This document shows positions 12,549 through 23,949 of a DNA stretch of 64,000 bases, in pieces. The notes beneath the pieces are model-generated. The model made no database searches and had not been told where the DNA came from. It was given only the letters and a program-made list of their open reading frames with translations. The stretch lies in contig CAJJDN010000171.1 of NCBI GenBank assembly GCA_905182985.1, positions 5,137 to 69,136 of the forward strand. The letters are read 5' to 3'. The number at the start of each line of letters is the position of its first letter. Within the stretch, counting starts at the first letter, position 1. Origin of the DNA: Paramecium sonneborni (taxonomy: Eukaryota; Ciliophora; Oligohymenophorea; Peniculida; Parameciidae). The translations under genes and the position numbers were made by a program.

Positions 12549-12989
12549 TCATAGATTATGTAATTTAAATTAAACTTTAATTAGTTACTTACCAAGAGAT
12601 TCTTTATAATAGTAATTCTATGTTTTTCTAAAATTCCTCAATTTTTTCTTATTAATTCTCACACTACTCTGCCTTTTATTGTAATTATATTTAATCTTAA
12701 TTTAGGTCTTCAATCTATTGTTATTATTCATTTATCTTAGAATCTTTTACTTTAAGCATTTATTCATATTCTTTAATCTAAGAATCTTGTTGTTCAATTT
12801 TTTTATCTTGTTATCTTATTAATTAATTTTCTATTCATAATCCTTCTACATTTTTTAGAGCTAATCAATAGTTTAATTGCTTTAAATTATATTCTATTCT
12901 AGATCTTATATCTTTAATTATTAAATTCTTTTGGTTTTTTGAAGGGTTTCTAAATGTAATAATTATTCTTTTTGATCGTCCAGATCCAT
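12549..12989 (-). CDS. coiled-coil ORF, possible N-terminus of DENN protein 1
   Basis: A 146-residue frame beginning MDLDDQKEQ and rich in Gln, Lys, Leu and Asn in heptad-like order, ending in TGA only 26 bp before the DENN start. The neighbouring paralogue has a similar coiled-coil N-terminus in the same protein, so this is probably part of the same gene. A GTAAGT donor near its end and a TATTTCAG acceptor inside the DENN frame are in phase, but the interval would be 98 nt, far longer than the other introns here. Alternatives are a separate small gene, or an unexcised insert in a normal intron. Confidence 0.55.
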
Positions 12990-13058
12990 TTTTAAAATAA
13001 ATGATACTTAATTTAATTAATAAAAAAAATAAGTCTAAATAACATAAATAATATTAAT

Positions 13059-15560
13059 TCAAACCTAATCACAATAATGCTATTAAATAAAATATTAGAA
13101 ATGTTAAGTCTTAAATAGATTTTAAATGAACTTTTTATCCTTTGGATCAGAATCTTGGATTAAGTAATGTTCAATAAATTTCAAATTAGCAACATCCCCA
13201 TCCTAATTTAAATGTTAAATTATTTACTTTGACACCATCTTCATTTAATTATGGCAATTTAGAGATGATATAATCATTAATCATTTTTCTAAAGGTTTCA
13301 AGTACTTATTTGCTTTTACTTTAATCTTAATCATCAAAATAGAACTTGATTATCTTTTTATCTTCATGTTTATTTGAGGCTTGTCTAATGCTTGGACTAA
13401 TTAATAAAAATTATCCATTTTTACCTAGGATTACGTAAATTAGTTTAATTTTTAAGTATGCCCTCTATAAAATGTAATAAACCCCCAAATGAAGGAGTGG
13501 CTATGTCCTTCATTAGATTAGGAGGTTTGGCAAGAAATTTATTTTCTTTATCGCGATCCAAAAATACAAACAAATGATTTTCACAATTCTCAGAAAGACC
13601 CAATGTATTGAAATCACTTTCTATAAGATTGACTCCGATAATAATTGGAACTGGGGATTGAATCATAGTTGTTAATTATTCAGGTACATTATAAATGATT
13701 CCATGTGTCCATTCTAATGGACGAACTAAATGATGAAAAAAATGGCTAATCATTGTAAAATTTAATACATAATTGAAGTTAAGATATTGCCTTTTTCACA
13801 AACAAAAATAATTGAGATTTCAGAAATCATTGCCAAGAATATAGTTAAGATTTCTTTGAAATTTAAAATTTATAAAGTGACATTGGCACTCCACAATCTT
13901 AATTCTATATCCAATTATAATTGATTAGGAATTCTATATTTAAGTGTACCTGCTAATGTTTAGACTTCTAATTATTGATGGCCTAACATGGGTTTGATTG
14001 ATTAAATTAAATTTAAGAATTTAGTCAATTCATCTTAAAATTCCTAAAATAATAAAAAAAATAATAAATACAAGTATGATTTACTAACCATCAACGTCCT
14101 TAAGAACTTCGTATTCTTCTGAATATTTCTTTAAATACCGATCAGTTCTATTGATTTTAATTAAGTCTAGAAAATAATTTTAGTACTAAATTACTGATGA
14201 TAGAAATTAATAAATCTTGGAATAATTCATAAAAGGGAAAATAAGTTAGAAAACAATAAGTTTTTTTATATTTCCAAAAAATTCGTTTTTTTCTATTTTC
14301 AAATGTTAATTTAATATTATCAGGAGTAGTTTCAATAAAATCATAAACAGAGAGACAAATACCATAGAGCAGTTTTTCAGGGTTTGCTTAAATCAATAAT
14401 TATTAATTTATATGCTCTGAGAAATCATCAGTATTTTCTTGATTTTTAATGGTAAATAAGGAAAATTTGTCCAATAATTCGTATTTATTACCTGAATACA
14501 TGATTCTGAAATAATGAATTTTAGATACTCTTTTAATTTTCTAAATGAATCATTAACTTTGATTTTTTCAACTTGATTTCCAAATGGATAAACAAAACCA
14601 TTAATAATCTCTTCATAAATAGGTCTAATAAAGTGAATGAAGTTTACGTTTTTGTCGAGTCACTTTTAAATAAAATATTAGCAGGTAGAATACCTTCTTT
14701 AATATTTGGATCATTATCAAATTCTAAAAATTCCTTCTTCTCACAACCCATGATATAAAATTTTTCATACAAATTATAGGCAGGCTATTATAAGGCAGAT
14801 ACTTCCATAGTTTCCATTCTATATTCTTCAATAGATTCAATAAACTATTATTTTTTTCCATCAGAATTTCTACTTTTGTGAATATCTTAATCTTCTGAAT
14901 TTTCACAATCAATAATAGTTGATTTATTATTCTAAAAATTGAACATCAAAGACTTTCTCATTTAACTATTCCTATCTCCAGTAGCTTAAACCTAAAATTT
15001 ATAAATCATTATATTACAATCCTATTAGATTTCTCTGGAATTCTTTCCTTAATGGCATCAATCAATTTAATGTTGGTTAAACCATGTAAATAAGTTTAAG
15101 ATTTTTTGACACTACTAATAGGTCCGCTCTATTGTCTTTAAAGAGCTGAATTAACATCTATTTTAAGATCTAGTTTTGGGATTTTCTTGATTTCTTGCTT
15201 TAAAGGAGAAACTTGATTAATTATTTGTTATTTAGGCTAAGTCTAATCAATTTCAGATTTTTGGGTATTTTTTGAGGCACTGAAAGGTTGATGATCTTCT
15301 TTTATAGATTATTGCTTAGAATCTCTTCGATGAATTTCATGTGATGTTTATGTGAATTGGGAATGTAACGTAGGCTTTGAAAGAAGCTTTTTAATCTAAT
15401 CCTTTAAGGTTGTATTATCCTTTTCTAGATCTAAGTTTCTCTTCTATTCAAATTATAATTGCTAGATTGTAAATATTTCTATTAATACTTTTTTTAATTG
15501 TGTAATGGTTTGCTTTAAATGATCAATATGTTTTTAATTTGTCTTAATTAATTCATCCAT
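13059..15560 (-). CDS. DENN-domain protein 2
   Basis: A 781-residue protein with six introns (14992-15017, 14506-14528, 14167-14194, 14044-14071, 13397-13424, 13203-13227). Residues 1-70 form a coiled coil and are followed by a Gln/Ser/Lys-rich linker. The uDENN part reads YEKFYIMGCEKKEF, then KLLYGICLSVYDFIE and CFLTYFPFYELF. The cDENN part has EISIIFVCEKGNILTS, LVRPLEWTHGIIYNVP and SPVPIIIGVN. The tail is dDENN-like. Expected role: Rab exchange factor. The frame needs one base added in the A run at 14649-14653 and one at 13757-13763; with these and the introns the length is a multiple of three. The start at 15560 is the first Met of the coiled coil; an upstream fragment might add exons. Confidence 0.78.
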
Positions 15561-15590
15561 GATTTTAATTTTTTTATCTTTGTCAACTGG

Positions 15591-15883
15591 AGAGGGATGA
15601 GAGGACTACATATAATATAATTAATTAATAAATCAAATTATATATGAATATTAATTATCTAAAATTTTAGAGTTCTCAGTCTCTCTACTTCCAAAGATTA
15701 GTTAAGTTTATCTAGAATAGAATTTATATATAAATTTTTATGAGCAATCTTTATTTATACCAATTCAGATCAACAATCATTTAACTCCATGAAAAATTTT
15801 AAAACTTAATTATCTGTGAAAAAGAATTCAGATATCGCTTAATACTCCTCTAATAAACAATAATCTGCCATTTCTAAAACCAT
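15591..15883 (-). pseudogene. short coding-like fragment with an internal TGA
   Basis: Begins MVLEMADYCLLEEYQ. The frame looks coding for 37 residues, meets TGA at 15770-15772, and continues in the same frame with equally coding-like, helical sequence towards the DENN gene. A 23-nt GT...AG stretch at its lower end (GTAGTCCT...CTCCAG) would place it in frame with the DENN coiled coil. It may be the true 5' end of DENN protein 2 with a sequencing error, or a small decayed gene. No family recognised. Confidence 0.35.
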
Positions 15884-15934
15884 TTATTTCTTACTTATGA
15901 TAAAAATTAAGTAGAATTATTATTTAAAAAATAC

Positions 15935-16222
15935 TCAATTTATTATAAATCCACCCTTAGATTAAACTTGTAAAGAAAGAACTGTTCCTTTATCTGTAAT
16001 ATCATAGGTTGAAAGGGATTTTTGCACATTTAAAAGTTATTTTTCTTTATATAAAGACATAGTCAATGGAGATTTCTCAATTAATTATGAAAGTTCTTGC
16101 ACTATTTCTCCAACAACTATGTTTTTAGGTACTTGTAATGTAAAATTTTTGTTTTGCTATTAATATTAAACAACTAAAGATATTTCTTTATCATCTTTTA
16201 TGTCTCCTTGTAAAAAGTTCAT
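15935..16222 (-). CDS. ubiquitin-like protein with diglycine near the C-terminus (Ubl-1)
   Basis: Single exon, 95 residues. The pattern of alternating strands, a central helix (VGEIVQELSQLIEK) and a late LYKEKQLLN strand followed by a KGTVLSLQV strand fits a ubiquitin fold. The C-terminus has Lys-Gly-Gly four residues before the end (KGGFIIN). In ubiquitin-like modifiers such a diglycine is exposed by a protease before conjugation; whether this protein is conjugated is unknown. A second, shorter protein with the same layout lies at 23950. It is in the same strand order as the DENN genes, 52 bp upstream of the fragment at 15883. Confidence 0.6.
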
Positions 16223-16680
16223 TTAAGGTTTAATTAATATTTAATTATTTGAAAAATAATCTATTATTGATTTAAGAATGCAATATTTCTGTTATCATCT
16301 GTTCATAATCTCAATATTCAATAAACTTAAGAACTTTATAGTACTTAAATCTTTAAAAAATAATATAATCGTTAAGTTCTATTTTTAATTCATTTTATTA
16401 ATAGAAATATTAGTTGTAGATGCAATATTTTAAATAAAATTGTTATTTTTAAAAAATCAATTTTTAATTTTAAAAATAAAATATATATTATTATAGTTAT
16501 TTTATATACAAAAACTAAAGCAGAATATTTCATCTAAAATTAATTGGTTTCTGATGAGGCACCCATTTTTTTATTCTTTTTGATTTGTTTAAAACTATTA
16601 AATAAAAAGATATATATTTTAAGTTTAGAGAAGTTTAATTTTTATAAAAATTAGAGTAATCGAATCGAAGTTCAAAATTT
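16223..16680. other. intergenic, no feature recognised
   Basis: AT-rich spacer of about 460 bp between two minus-strand genes. It should contain the Ubl-1 promoter and the 3' end signals of the axonemal gene. No further ORF or RNA gene is supported. Confidence 0.5.
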
Positions 16681-18169
16681 TCAAACATCTTTTATTTTAG
16701 CCAATTCTTTGATTAAAGGTCGAATATTTTTTCCTTAATCAGCCCATTCTTTAACTGCTCTTTCGGCCCAAGTGAAAAATGTCTTATTTTCAATAATTCT
16801 TTATCTTTTCAACTACTCATCATCTTAAAGATCTTAAAGTATTTATTATTCTTTTATTTTCTATAAATATATTTAAGATATTACTTATTTAAATTCAATT
16901 TGTTATAATTAATATTCTTTAACAGATTAATTTCGTTTTCTTTAATTATTTAAATCTTCTTGTTCTAACTTTTTCAATTCTTCCCCTCTTAATTTCCAAT
17001 ATTATTGAAATTCTTAATCATTTTAATCCTTAATCATTTTATCTTTAAGTTTAAATTCTTTAATAATATTTCGGCTTTCTTCAATCTTTTTCTTTTAAAC
17101 TTCTTATTTAATCTACTTCTATCTTTCTGCTTCTTCATCCTTTTATTCTACTTCTTTAATTTATTTATGAATCAAAGATTATTGTTCAGCCTCTTTTTTC
17201 ATTAGAATTAAAATTTAGGTATCAATTAACTTTTATCTTTATTCTTATTTTTCTCTAAATTTAAATTCTTCTCTTTATTTTCTCATTTGTAATATCCTAT
17301 CTTTTTTTTCTGCATATAACTTAATTTATTCATCCTATTCTTTCTCTTTTTATAATTATTATAATTTAAACTCTTTAATTTCTTCATTACCCTTCTTAAT
17401 TTCCAACATATTTTCATATCTTTTTCTTTTTCTTTCTTTTTCAGCTTCCTCTTCCTCTTAAATTAATTTCAAAGCTTTTGCTTTATTTAATTAACCTTCA
17501 ATTTTTTCATTTTAAATTTGTTTAATATGATTATTTATCATTTCATCATGTTATTATTTGAGTACAATTTTTTATTCTTGTTTTTTGCGTTTTAATAATT
17601 CCTCTTTTAATTATTATGCTTAATCAAAATTAACCATCATCTCTAACTGTTCTTCTTAATGAATCTTTTCTTTTACACTTTAAATATTAAATGATAAGTT
17701 TACTTGTTGATAGTTTTTTTGTATTCATTTAATTGTAGTTAAGAATCTCTTTCTTGTAAAACATCTGAAAACAACAATTTCTATTAAAATTATCTTATAA
17801 CAGGATTATTCTCATAAATTAATCTATTTGCTCTTAATAATACAGCTTATTTTTATTTCTATTAGTATTCATCCTCTTCTTTTTCAATTCTTCTTCGTTC
17901 TTCTTCATCTTCTGCAAATCTCTCAAATTATGATTAATTTTTCCTTCTTCTTATATTCATTGCACAAGGCCATTTTTTGATTCTCTCTTATGATTTAGCA
18001 TGTCTTATTATTAATATATTTAGTATTACAATTCTTATTTCTCATTCATGGTATTATTATCTTAGATTTCACAACTGTTATTTCTCATCCTTCTAAATTC
18101 AGATAAAGGAATTACAGATGTTGTCTTATTGTTCTAATTACCATAAGTTGAAGCTCGAATATCATGCAT
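16681..18169 (-). CDS. TPH-domain axonemal protein, CFAP210/CFAP45-like
   Basis: About 479 residues. After a short variable N-terminus comes SQERIKKWPCAMNIRR, then ERFAEDEEERRRIEKEE, then NPVIRQFQQKLLFSDVLQER. A long Lys/Glu/Gln-rich helix spans the rest and the end reads FFTWAERAVKEWADQGKNIR. This layout matches the trichohyalin/plectin-homology family of ciliary proteins, of which CFAP210 (CCDC173) and CFAP45 sit inside doublet microtubules. Two introns are inferred: 26 nt near the 5' end (GTAATACT...TAATAAG) and 24 nt near the 3' end (GTAATATC...TTTATAG). One base must be added in the run of seven T at 17714-17720; then the frame closes exactly. It is divergent from the ion channel, 166 bp away. 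Confidence 0.72.
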
Positions 18170-18335
18170 TTTATTATTTTATTTATTAAAATGTTGAAAC
18201 AATAACTGTTATAAACTTATTGTAAAGATTCATCTAAATATGAAATAAAACTATTGAGAATTATTATTTATTTTTATTTTAGAAATTTGCAAGAAAATCT
18301 TCAAAAGTATTTCATTAATTTCTAAAATTCAAGAA

Positions 18336-20479
18336 ATGCGAAATAGTATTGAACTAGAGATGAACAAACCATTAAAATATCCTTCTAACGATGTTTCTGT
18401 CTGTTGGCCCTCCTTTTCTTCCAGAAATTAAAACTCTATCCCAATGTGCATCCAACCTGATAACAATAATCATACATCAATTAGTAAATTTAGTGATTCT
18501 CAAACTGAGAACACTCATATTCCCAAAAAATTAGAAAAACTTAGTTTATATCACAATTACGCTTAGAAACAAACCAAAAAATCTCTTTTTTTTCAGTATG
18601 AAAAATTTTGGTATTCAAAAATTATTTCATCCAATATTATAAGCTTTTCAATCCTTATTTTGACTTTCTATTTACCTTACTTTTACTTTGAAAATTTCAA
18701 GTAATCTGTTTATTATTAATCTAGAAAATCAGACTCATTATATTTACCAATTCTTCTGTTTCTATTCATTTTAGAACTGTTCATTCAATTTATCAAATTA
18801 CTTAATCAATTTCTAAAATAGAAACCATTCTCGATTTAATTATTAAGAATTGCAATCTTAATAAATTACATAATATACCTTAAAATAACCAATATTTTTG
18901 TCTTTACTATTTTAAACTTCCTTTTATTCTTAAGAAATTTTTAAATTATTTAAAAAATGCTAAGTTTAATCCTATTTATTAATTTTTAGTAACACATTTA
19001 TTTATATTTTAGGTAAATTTAAATTATAAAAATGATCATTGTATTATTATTTTAAGTACATTACTTCGCTTGTATTTGGGGAGTAGAATTAAAATAAATA
19101 AACTTAGAAGATTTTAAATACTCAGAATTCTTCTATAAATCATTTCTTGTACTGTTTTTTAAGACTAATCAAATAGAAAAAAAGGATCAATTATTAATAA
19201 TCATACATTTAATTTCTAACATAATCTTAATTTTTTTAGTATTTAAAATTTATTTATAATCTCAATAAAACCTCTAAAAACATGAAATAACTTTAAATAC
19301 TTATAAATTATTCATGAAATCGAGTATGTTAGAATTAAAAGTTAAGTTTGTTTTATATCATTATTCATAACTTTTTATAAAAGTAGAAAATGAATTAAGT
19401 GTCGAAGAAGATACAAAGAAAAAAAGTTTGATAGATTATATAAAAATGAAGTTGATAAAATAGGAACTTAAACATTTGAATTTTGTTTCTTAAGCAGTTA
19501 TAAAAGAAATCAGTTTAAAAGGAGTATTAGGCCAGAATTGTAAGTAATAAGTAATTAAATTTATTATATAAAGCAATTTTCAAGTGAGATAGATGGATTA
19601 TTTATTATTCTTGCTGGAAAATTAAACATTGAATGTATGGGATTCAATCTTCATTTTGACAATAGGAAGATTATGAATTTATGTTTGATTGAAATGATGA
19701 ATTCTCAATCCTAAAGAAAAATTAGATTAAAATAGTTCGACAAAAATGAGATTTTGTATTTTTATATTAATTAGCAGGAATTCCATAATTGTTTATCAAA
19801 AATCATTGAAAAAGTAATAAATAAGATTAGTATCATGTTTAGGAAAAATACTAATTGGTAAAAGATGATGTTATATTCAATAATAATACTAAAGAATTGA
19901 ATATGAAATGTTATTTTTGCAATTAATTTCATCCAACTTTTAATTGTGAATGTTTAAATATTAAGAGAAGATATAAATATGATTAGACATATTAAGAGAG
20001 ATGTGAGATATTTGTTAGAAGAAAAAGCACAAAAGGGAGAGCAGGTATTTATTAATAAGTAATTAATATATAAAAAATAGATTACAAATTAAGGAACAAG
20101 CAACAATTATATTGTCGATATAAGTTCAGATAGTTTTGAAGCATTTTCAGATTATTCTAGTGATAAATAAAGTAAATAGAGTAAATAAAGTAAATAAAGC
20201 GTATAAAATTAATAACCTCTTTTTGATTAAATTGGAAAATAGATTTCTATCACTCAAATTCATAAAGATATATTATAAATTGATATGATATCTGACAGTA
20301 CCTTGATTAAGCATTTGTAAGTTCCAGATGCATAAATAAAACATCATGGAAGTAATTAAGCTGGGTTTTAAGATTTTGATTCAATAATTGATATTGATAA
20401 ATTATGGGAATATGAACATTATAAAGTTAATTACAACATAAACAATGTACTAAAGATAATAAATAAAGAGAAATTGTGA
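18336..20479 (+). CDS. cyclic-nucleotide-type cation channel homologue with degenerate pore
   Basis: A 689-residue protein with introns 19551-19573, 19814-19842 and 20059-20080 (23, 29, 22 nt). Hydrophobic segments lie near residues 96-118, 134-154, 168-200 and 230-251; the last contains VHYFACIWG, typical of S5 in ciliate K+/CNG channels. The pore region that follows (residues 255-285) lacks the glycine-tyrosine-glycine filter and reads SFLVLFFKTNQ. A final S6-like helix is at 286-310. Residues 330-485 resemble a cyclic-nucleotide-binding module (DGLFIILAGKL). A C-x2-C...C-x-C knuckle is at 508-522. The tail has an SKQ repeat (three copies). The start is the first ATG after an in-frame TGA at about 18255; a second Met follows eight residues later. 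Conduction and ligand binding are not established. Confidence 0.7.
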
Positions 20480-20523
20480 AAAATTTTATAATTTAAAGGA
20501 TTTGTATATAAAAATAATAAAAA

Positions 20524-21098
20524 ATGTCTCATTCATTGCTTCACAAATTTTCAAATAAGTCTGTTCAATAGATAGTTTAGGAATTGATGTATGATGAATA
20601 CTTGGAGAGAGATAATATGCTTAGAAATGCCTTTAATTCTTCACCTTTGAAGGCTGTAAAGAAAAAGATAGTATTTTCAAAGAACATATATAACAATTAT
20701 TTACAGTAATCTCCTAGTTCTGTAACTTCGTAGAATAATCAATGCAAGATTATAGGTGTAGTGGCAATTTAAAAAAAGAAGATTTAAGATGTTATCACCA
20801 ATGTGTCAGTATATAATTATATTATTTTAGTCCAAAGAATAATGCTAAAAAGGTGAATAAGCCTAAGGAATTAAGAGGATTGTCAATATCTGATCATATG
20901 GATAATTTGATTAGAGAGAAAAGCATTTTACCATAAATCTAAAGGTAATCTTAGAAGTGCTTAATGTTTAATGATGATGATTTTGAAGGATATAAATTGA
21001 AATCTGAAGAGATGACTTTAGAGATTGATGAATATATGCAAATGAAGAAAGATAAGAATAGTTTTTAGTTACCTAATATTTAATCAAGAAATTAATGA
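20524..21098 (+). CDS. hypothetical protein, 182 aa
   Basis: One intron (20805-20830, 26 nt) gives an uninterrupted 182-residue frame beginning MSHSLLHKFSNKS, only 44 bp downstream of the channel gene. It is basic and hydrophilic, with serine-rich patches and an acidic DDD stretch in the second half; no membrane segment or known motif was seen. The clean splice and sensible codon use support a real gene. Function unknown. Confidence 0.6.
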
Positions 21099-21280
21099 TT
21101 ATTTGATTATAATCTCATTATGATGCTATTTAATTATATTTATAGTATTAAATATATAATATTAAAAGTTGTTATAGAGAGAGATAGTCAAATAAATGAT
21201 TGAGTTACAATAAAATGGACATGTATAATTTAATAAAAAAATAAATTAGAATTATAATTTAATTTAAAAAAAGGGAACGA

Positions 21281-22003
21281 ATGTCTAAAAAGAAAAAAGA
21301 TCTATATTTTATAGAATAGATTCTCGATTATAAATAATATAATGGATAAAAATACTATCTTGTTAAATGGTAAGGATATAATCTTAGAGATTGTACATGG
21401 GAAAAGCCTGAGAAGATTCCCAATATAACATAATATTTATGTGAATATCAATAGAATGTCAAAAATTTAGGATCCAATTTTTATTAAATTGAAAATGATG
21501 AACCACCTTTGCTGGAAGATTTCATTGGTGTACCAAGTTAACAGAAATAAACTGTATTGCAATAATAATAAGAATAAATTAAAAAACTTACAGATTAATT
21601 TAGTTAACTAAAACAAGAATTATAATAAGTATAAAAACAATAGGAAGAGATATTATAAATGTTGTTACATTAAGAAAAGAAAGTTCATTATTCAAATTAA
21701 TAACAGGATTCTGAGAATATTTAGGATTCTATTTCTGAATTATCTCAAAAGAATACTGAGGTTAAGTTACCAAATGAAGGAGGATTTGAATATGGTGATT
21801 AATTAGATAAAATAGGATAAGCTGCATAGATCAAATAAACAGGCATTAAAATGTATTATTTATTATGGCAGAAAAGACCCAATGGTATTAATAAACATAA
21901 TTAATTAGGTATCATTCCAAAAAATCGATGGGTGAACAGTGAATATTTGTAAAAATATGATATAAAATCATTGTGTTACTATCTTTTTAAAAAATTATAA
22001 TGA
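21281..22003 (+). CDS. HP1-like chromodomain protein
   Basis: Single exon, 240 residues. Residues 9-58 are a textbook chromodomain: YFIEQILDYK, then KYYLVKWQGYNLRDCTWE, with the aromatic residues (Tyr9/Phe10, Trp30, Tyr33) in the places that form the methyl-lysine cage. A glutamine-rich coiled-coil linker covers 85-135. Residues 168-239 (YGDQLDKIGQAAQIKQ, MYYLLWQKRPNG, IIPKNRWVN, KSLCYYLFKKL) fit a chromo shadow domain, the dimerisation and partner-binding module of HP1. In ciliates such proteins act in heterochromatin and in DNA elimination; which applies here is inference. It lies between a hypothetical gene and a hydrolase, both plus strand. Confidence 0.82.
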
Positions 22004-22072
22004 ATTTATTAAATATAATCAATAGAGAATCATGTTTTTATATCTATTATATATTGAATATCATTAAACAAA

Positions 22073-22981
22073 ATGAATGATTTTATAAATTACATTAATT
22101 ATATAATAATAATGATGGAAAGTTTGGTATTAAAAGTGATGTTTTCGGCACCTAATCCGATGTATTCAAATAAAGATTATTTAAATTGTATAGATTACGC
22201 AAAAATACATTATGGAGGAAAACATGTAAGAGATGCTCCATATTTAATTATGGAACATCCATTTTGTAATTCAGATGTATATTTGATATACTTTCATGCT
22301 AAAGATGAAGATATGTAAACAGTATATTTTTATTCTATAGAAATTATGCTTAACAATTTATTTATGAGATCTAATAATATTGTAAATTCAACGCCATCAT
22401 ATCAGAATATCCAGGTTATGGAATCTATTAAAATGTTAATGCACATGATTAAATTGTAGAATAAGATGCAATTTAATTGTTTGATCATATTCAAGATAAG
22501 TATAAACTTAAAAATAATCAAATCATTGTTTTTGGAAGGTATAAATATTAAATTTAAATTCAGATCAATAGGAACTGGTCCTGCTTTTTATATAAATAGT
22601 TTAAGATAATCCAGAGCAGTGATTGTACTTAGTCCATTTACTTCTATTAAAGATGTTGCTAAATAAAAAACCTTTGAATGGATAGCAAATTTAATACCTT
22701 AAAAATTTGATAATTTATAACGTGCTTAATTTGCTAAATCTCCAATGTTATTAATACATGGAGCACAAGATGATATCATTGATAAATCACATACAGAAAC
22801 ATTATTTGACCAGTTTTATTTTATTCTATTTTTTAGATTGCCTAATAAAGTGAAAATTAAATCTTAAATAAAAATTAGGCCAGACATGACTCATAATGAT
22901 TTTATATTTGAACATGATATCATTACTCCTATTTAATAATTCTTTCCTGATCTCAGTATACCATAAAGATTTAGATATTGA
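22073..22981 (+). CDS. alpha/beta hydrolase, ABHD17/ABHD13-like
   Basis: 285 residues from the first Met; alternative starts at 22112 and 22115 would remove 13-14 residues. Introns 22315-22340 and 22539-22563. The fold is clear: VYLIYFHAKDED (oxyanion strand), AIISEYPGYGIY, the nucleophile elbow GRSIGTGPA, the acid in LLIHGAQDDII, and the base in MTHNDF. Close relatives are serine hydrolases that include protein depalmitoylases (ABHD17). The family match is to the fold and motif order; the substrate is unknown. It follows the chromodomain gene by 69 bp and ends 75 bp before the 5S rRNA gene. Confidence 0.8.
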
Positions 22982-23056
22982 AGTTTATTCATATAATTAT
23001 TATATTTATAATACTAATATCCAAATCTATAAATAATAGAATACAAATAAAATATC

Positions 23057-23174
23057 GTTGTCGGCCATACTAAGCCTAAAGCACCGGATCCCATTCGAAC
23101 TCCGAAGTTAAGCGGCTTAAGGCAAGGTTAGTACTAAGGTGGGGGACCGCTTGGGAAGTCCTTGTGTTGACAAC
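23057..23174 (+). rRNA. 5S ribosomal RNA
   Basis: About 118 nt. The 5' GTTGTC pairs with the 3' GACAAC (helix I). The conserved interior is present: CCCATTCGAACTCCGAAGTT in loop B/helix III, then AAGCGGC and the GTACTAAGGTGGGGGACCGC loop E/helix IV region. It is the only clearly GC-rich island in the window and appears intact, as a single copy between protein genes. The exact ends could differ by one or two bases. Confidence 0.95.
23105..23153 (+). promoter_or_regulatory. internal control region of the 5S gene (type 1 Pol III)
   Basis: By position inside the 5S gene (about nt 49-97) this covers the A box (AAGTTAAGCGGC) and the C box (around GGTTAGTACTAAGGTGGGGG) recognised by TFIIIA in eukaryotes. 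Function is inferred from the conserved gene layout. Confidence 0.7.
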
Positions 23175-23176
23175 CC

Positions 23177-23182
23177 TTTTTT
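23177..23182 (+). terminator. Pol III T-run terminator
   Basis: Six consecutive T directly after the 5S 3' end and two extra C. Oligo-T of four or more is the usual RNA polymerase III stop signal. Confidence 0.8.
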
Positions 23183-23949
23183 ATATATTACACTATTTCT
23201 AATTAAATTTAAATTATCAATTTTACAAAGATTAATATCACACTCTTCTTTACATATAATAATAATTATTTTACAGCTTTTAAAATCAATTCATTAATTA
23301 TTCAATTCTTATTATTAAATTATTTCTACATTCTATATTAAATATAATTCTCTCTCATCTATAGATAGAATAAGACCTTATAATCTCTATCCATTCAATA
23401 TTATCATTTAAAAGTAAATTAATTAAAATTCTGCATTTTTCATTTTTTAAAATTTATTTTTACCAAATTTTAAGGCTCATATATATAAAATAGCAAATTT
23501 AAGATTTTAAATAACCAATCATTAAAAAATCAAAGAAATTTTCATCTAAAATTATCAAAAAGATGATCAATGTTGTGACTTTCTCTAATTAAATAGCCTA
23601 TTATATTAAATCATATATAAATTATTATCAAGTAAAAGAGAATAATTTAATCAACAGCTAAGAAATTTATTCAAAAATCAAATTAAGACTCAAAACAGAG
23701 TTTATACTCTAAGTTTTAACTTTAAATTATTACTATCAACATATTTACTTAAAATAAAAAAAAATGAGAATTTAAACAAACTTCATTTATTATCTAGCTC
23801 TAATTTAATTTTTTGATTAAAATAGGCTGTTCTTATGATTATCGAAAACATTTTTCTATTAAATTGAGCTTTTTAAGCATTTTCAATTATTATTGTTTTA
23901 TATTAAAAATATATTTAATTTTTTAGACAAAAGATTTACAACTTAGACA
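23183..23949. other. intergenic, nothing recognised
   Basis: About 770 bp of very AT-rich sequence between 5S and Ubl-2. TGA is frequent in all frames. Probably contains the Ubl-2 promoter. Confidence 0.5.

Noticed and set aside
13445..14760. Programmed frameshifting in DENN protein 2
   Set aside because: The two breaks lie in A/T runs without a recognisable slippery site or structure, and similar breaks occur in unrelated genes.
17005..17205. Standard-code ORF, plus strand
   Set aside because: Antisense shadow of the Lys/Glu-rich TPH-domain gene; its Phe/Leu-rich composition simply mirrors AAA/GAA codons.
18312..18630. Minus-strand ORF with an attractive ISGRKGGPTDRN motif
   Set aside because: It lies antisense to the start of the channel gene, whose plus-strand frame is much longer and carries family motifs.
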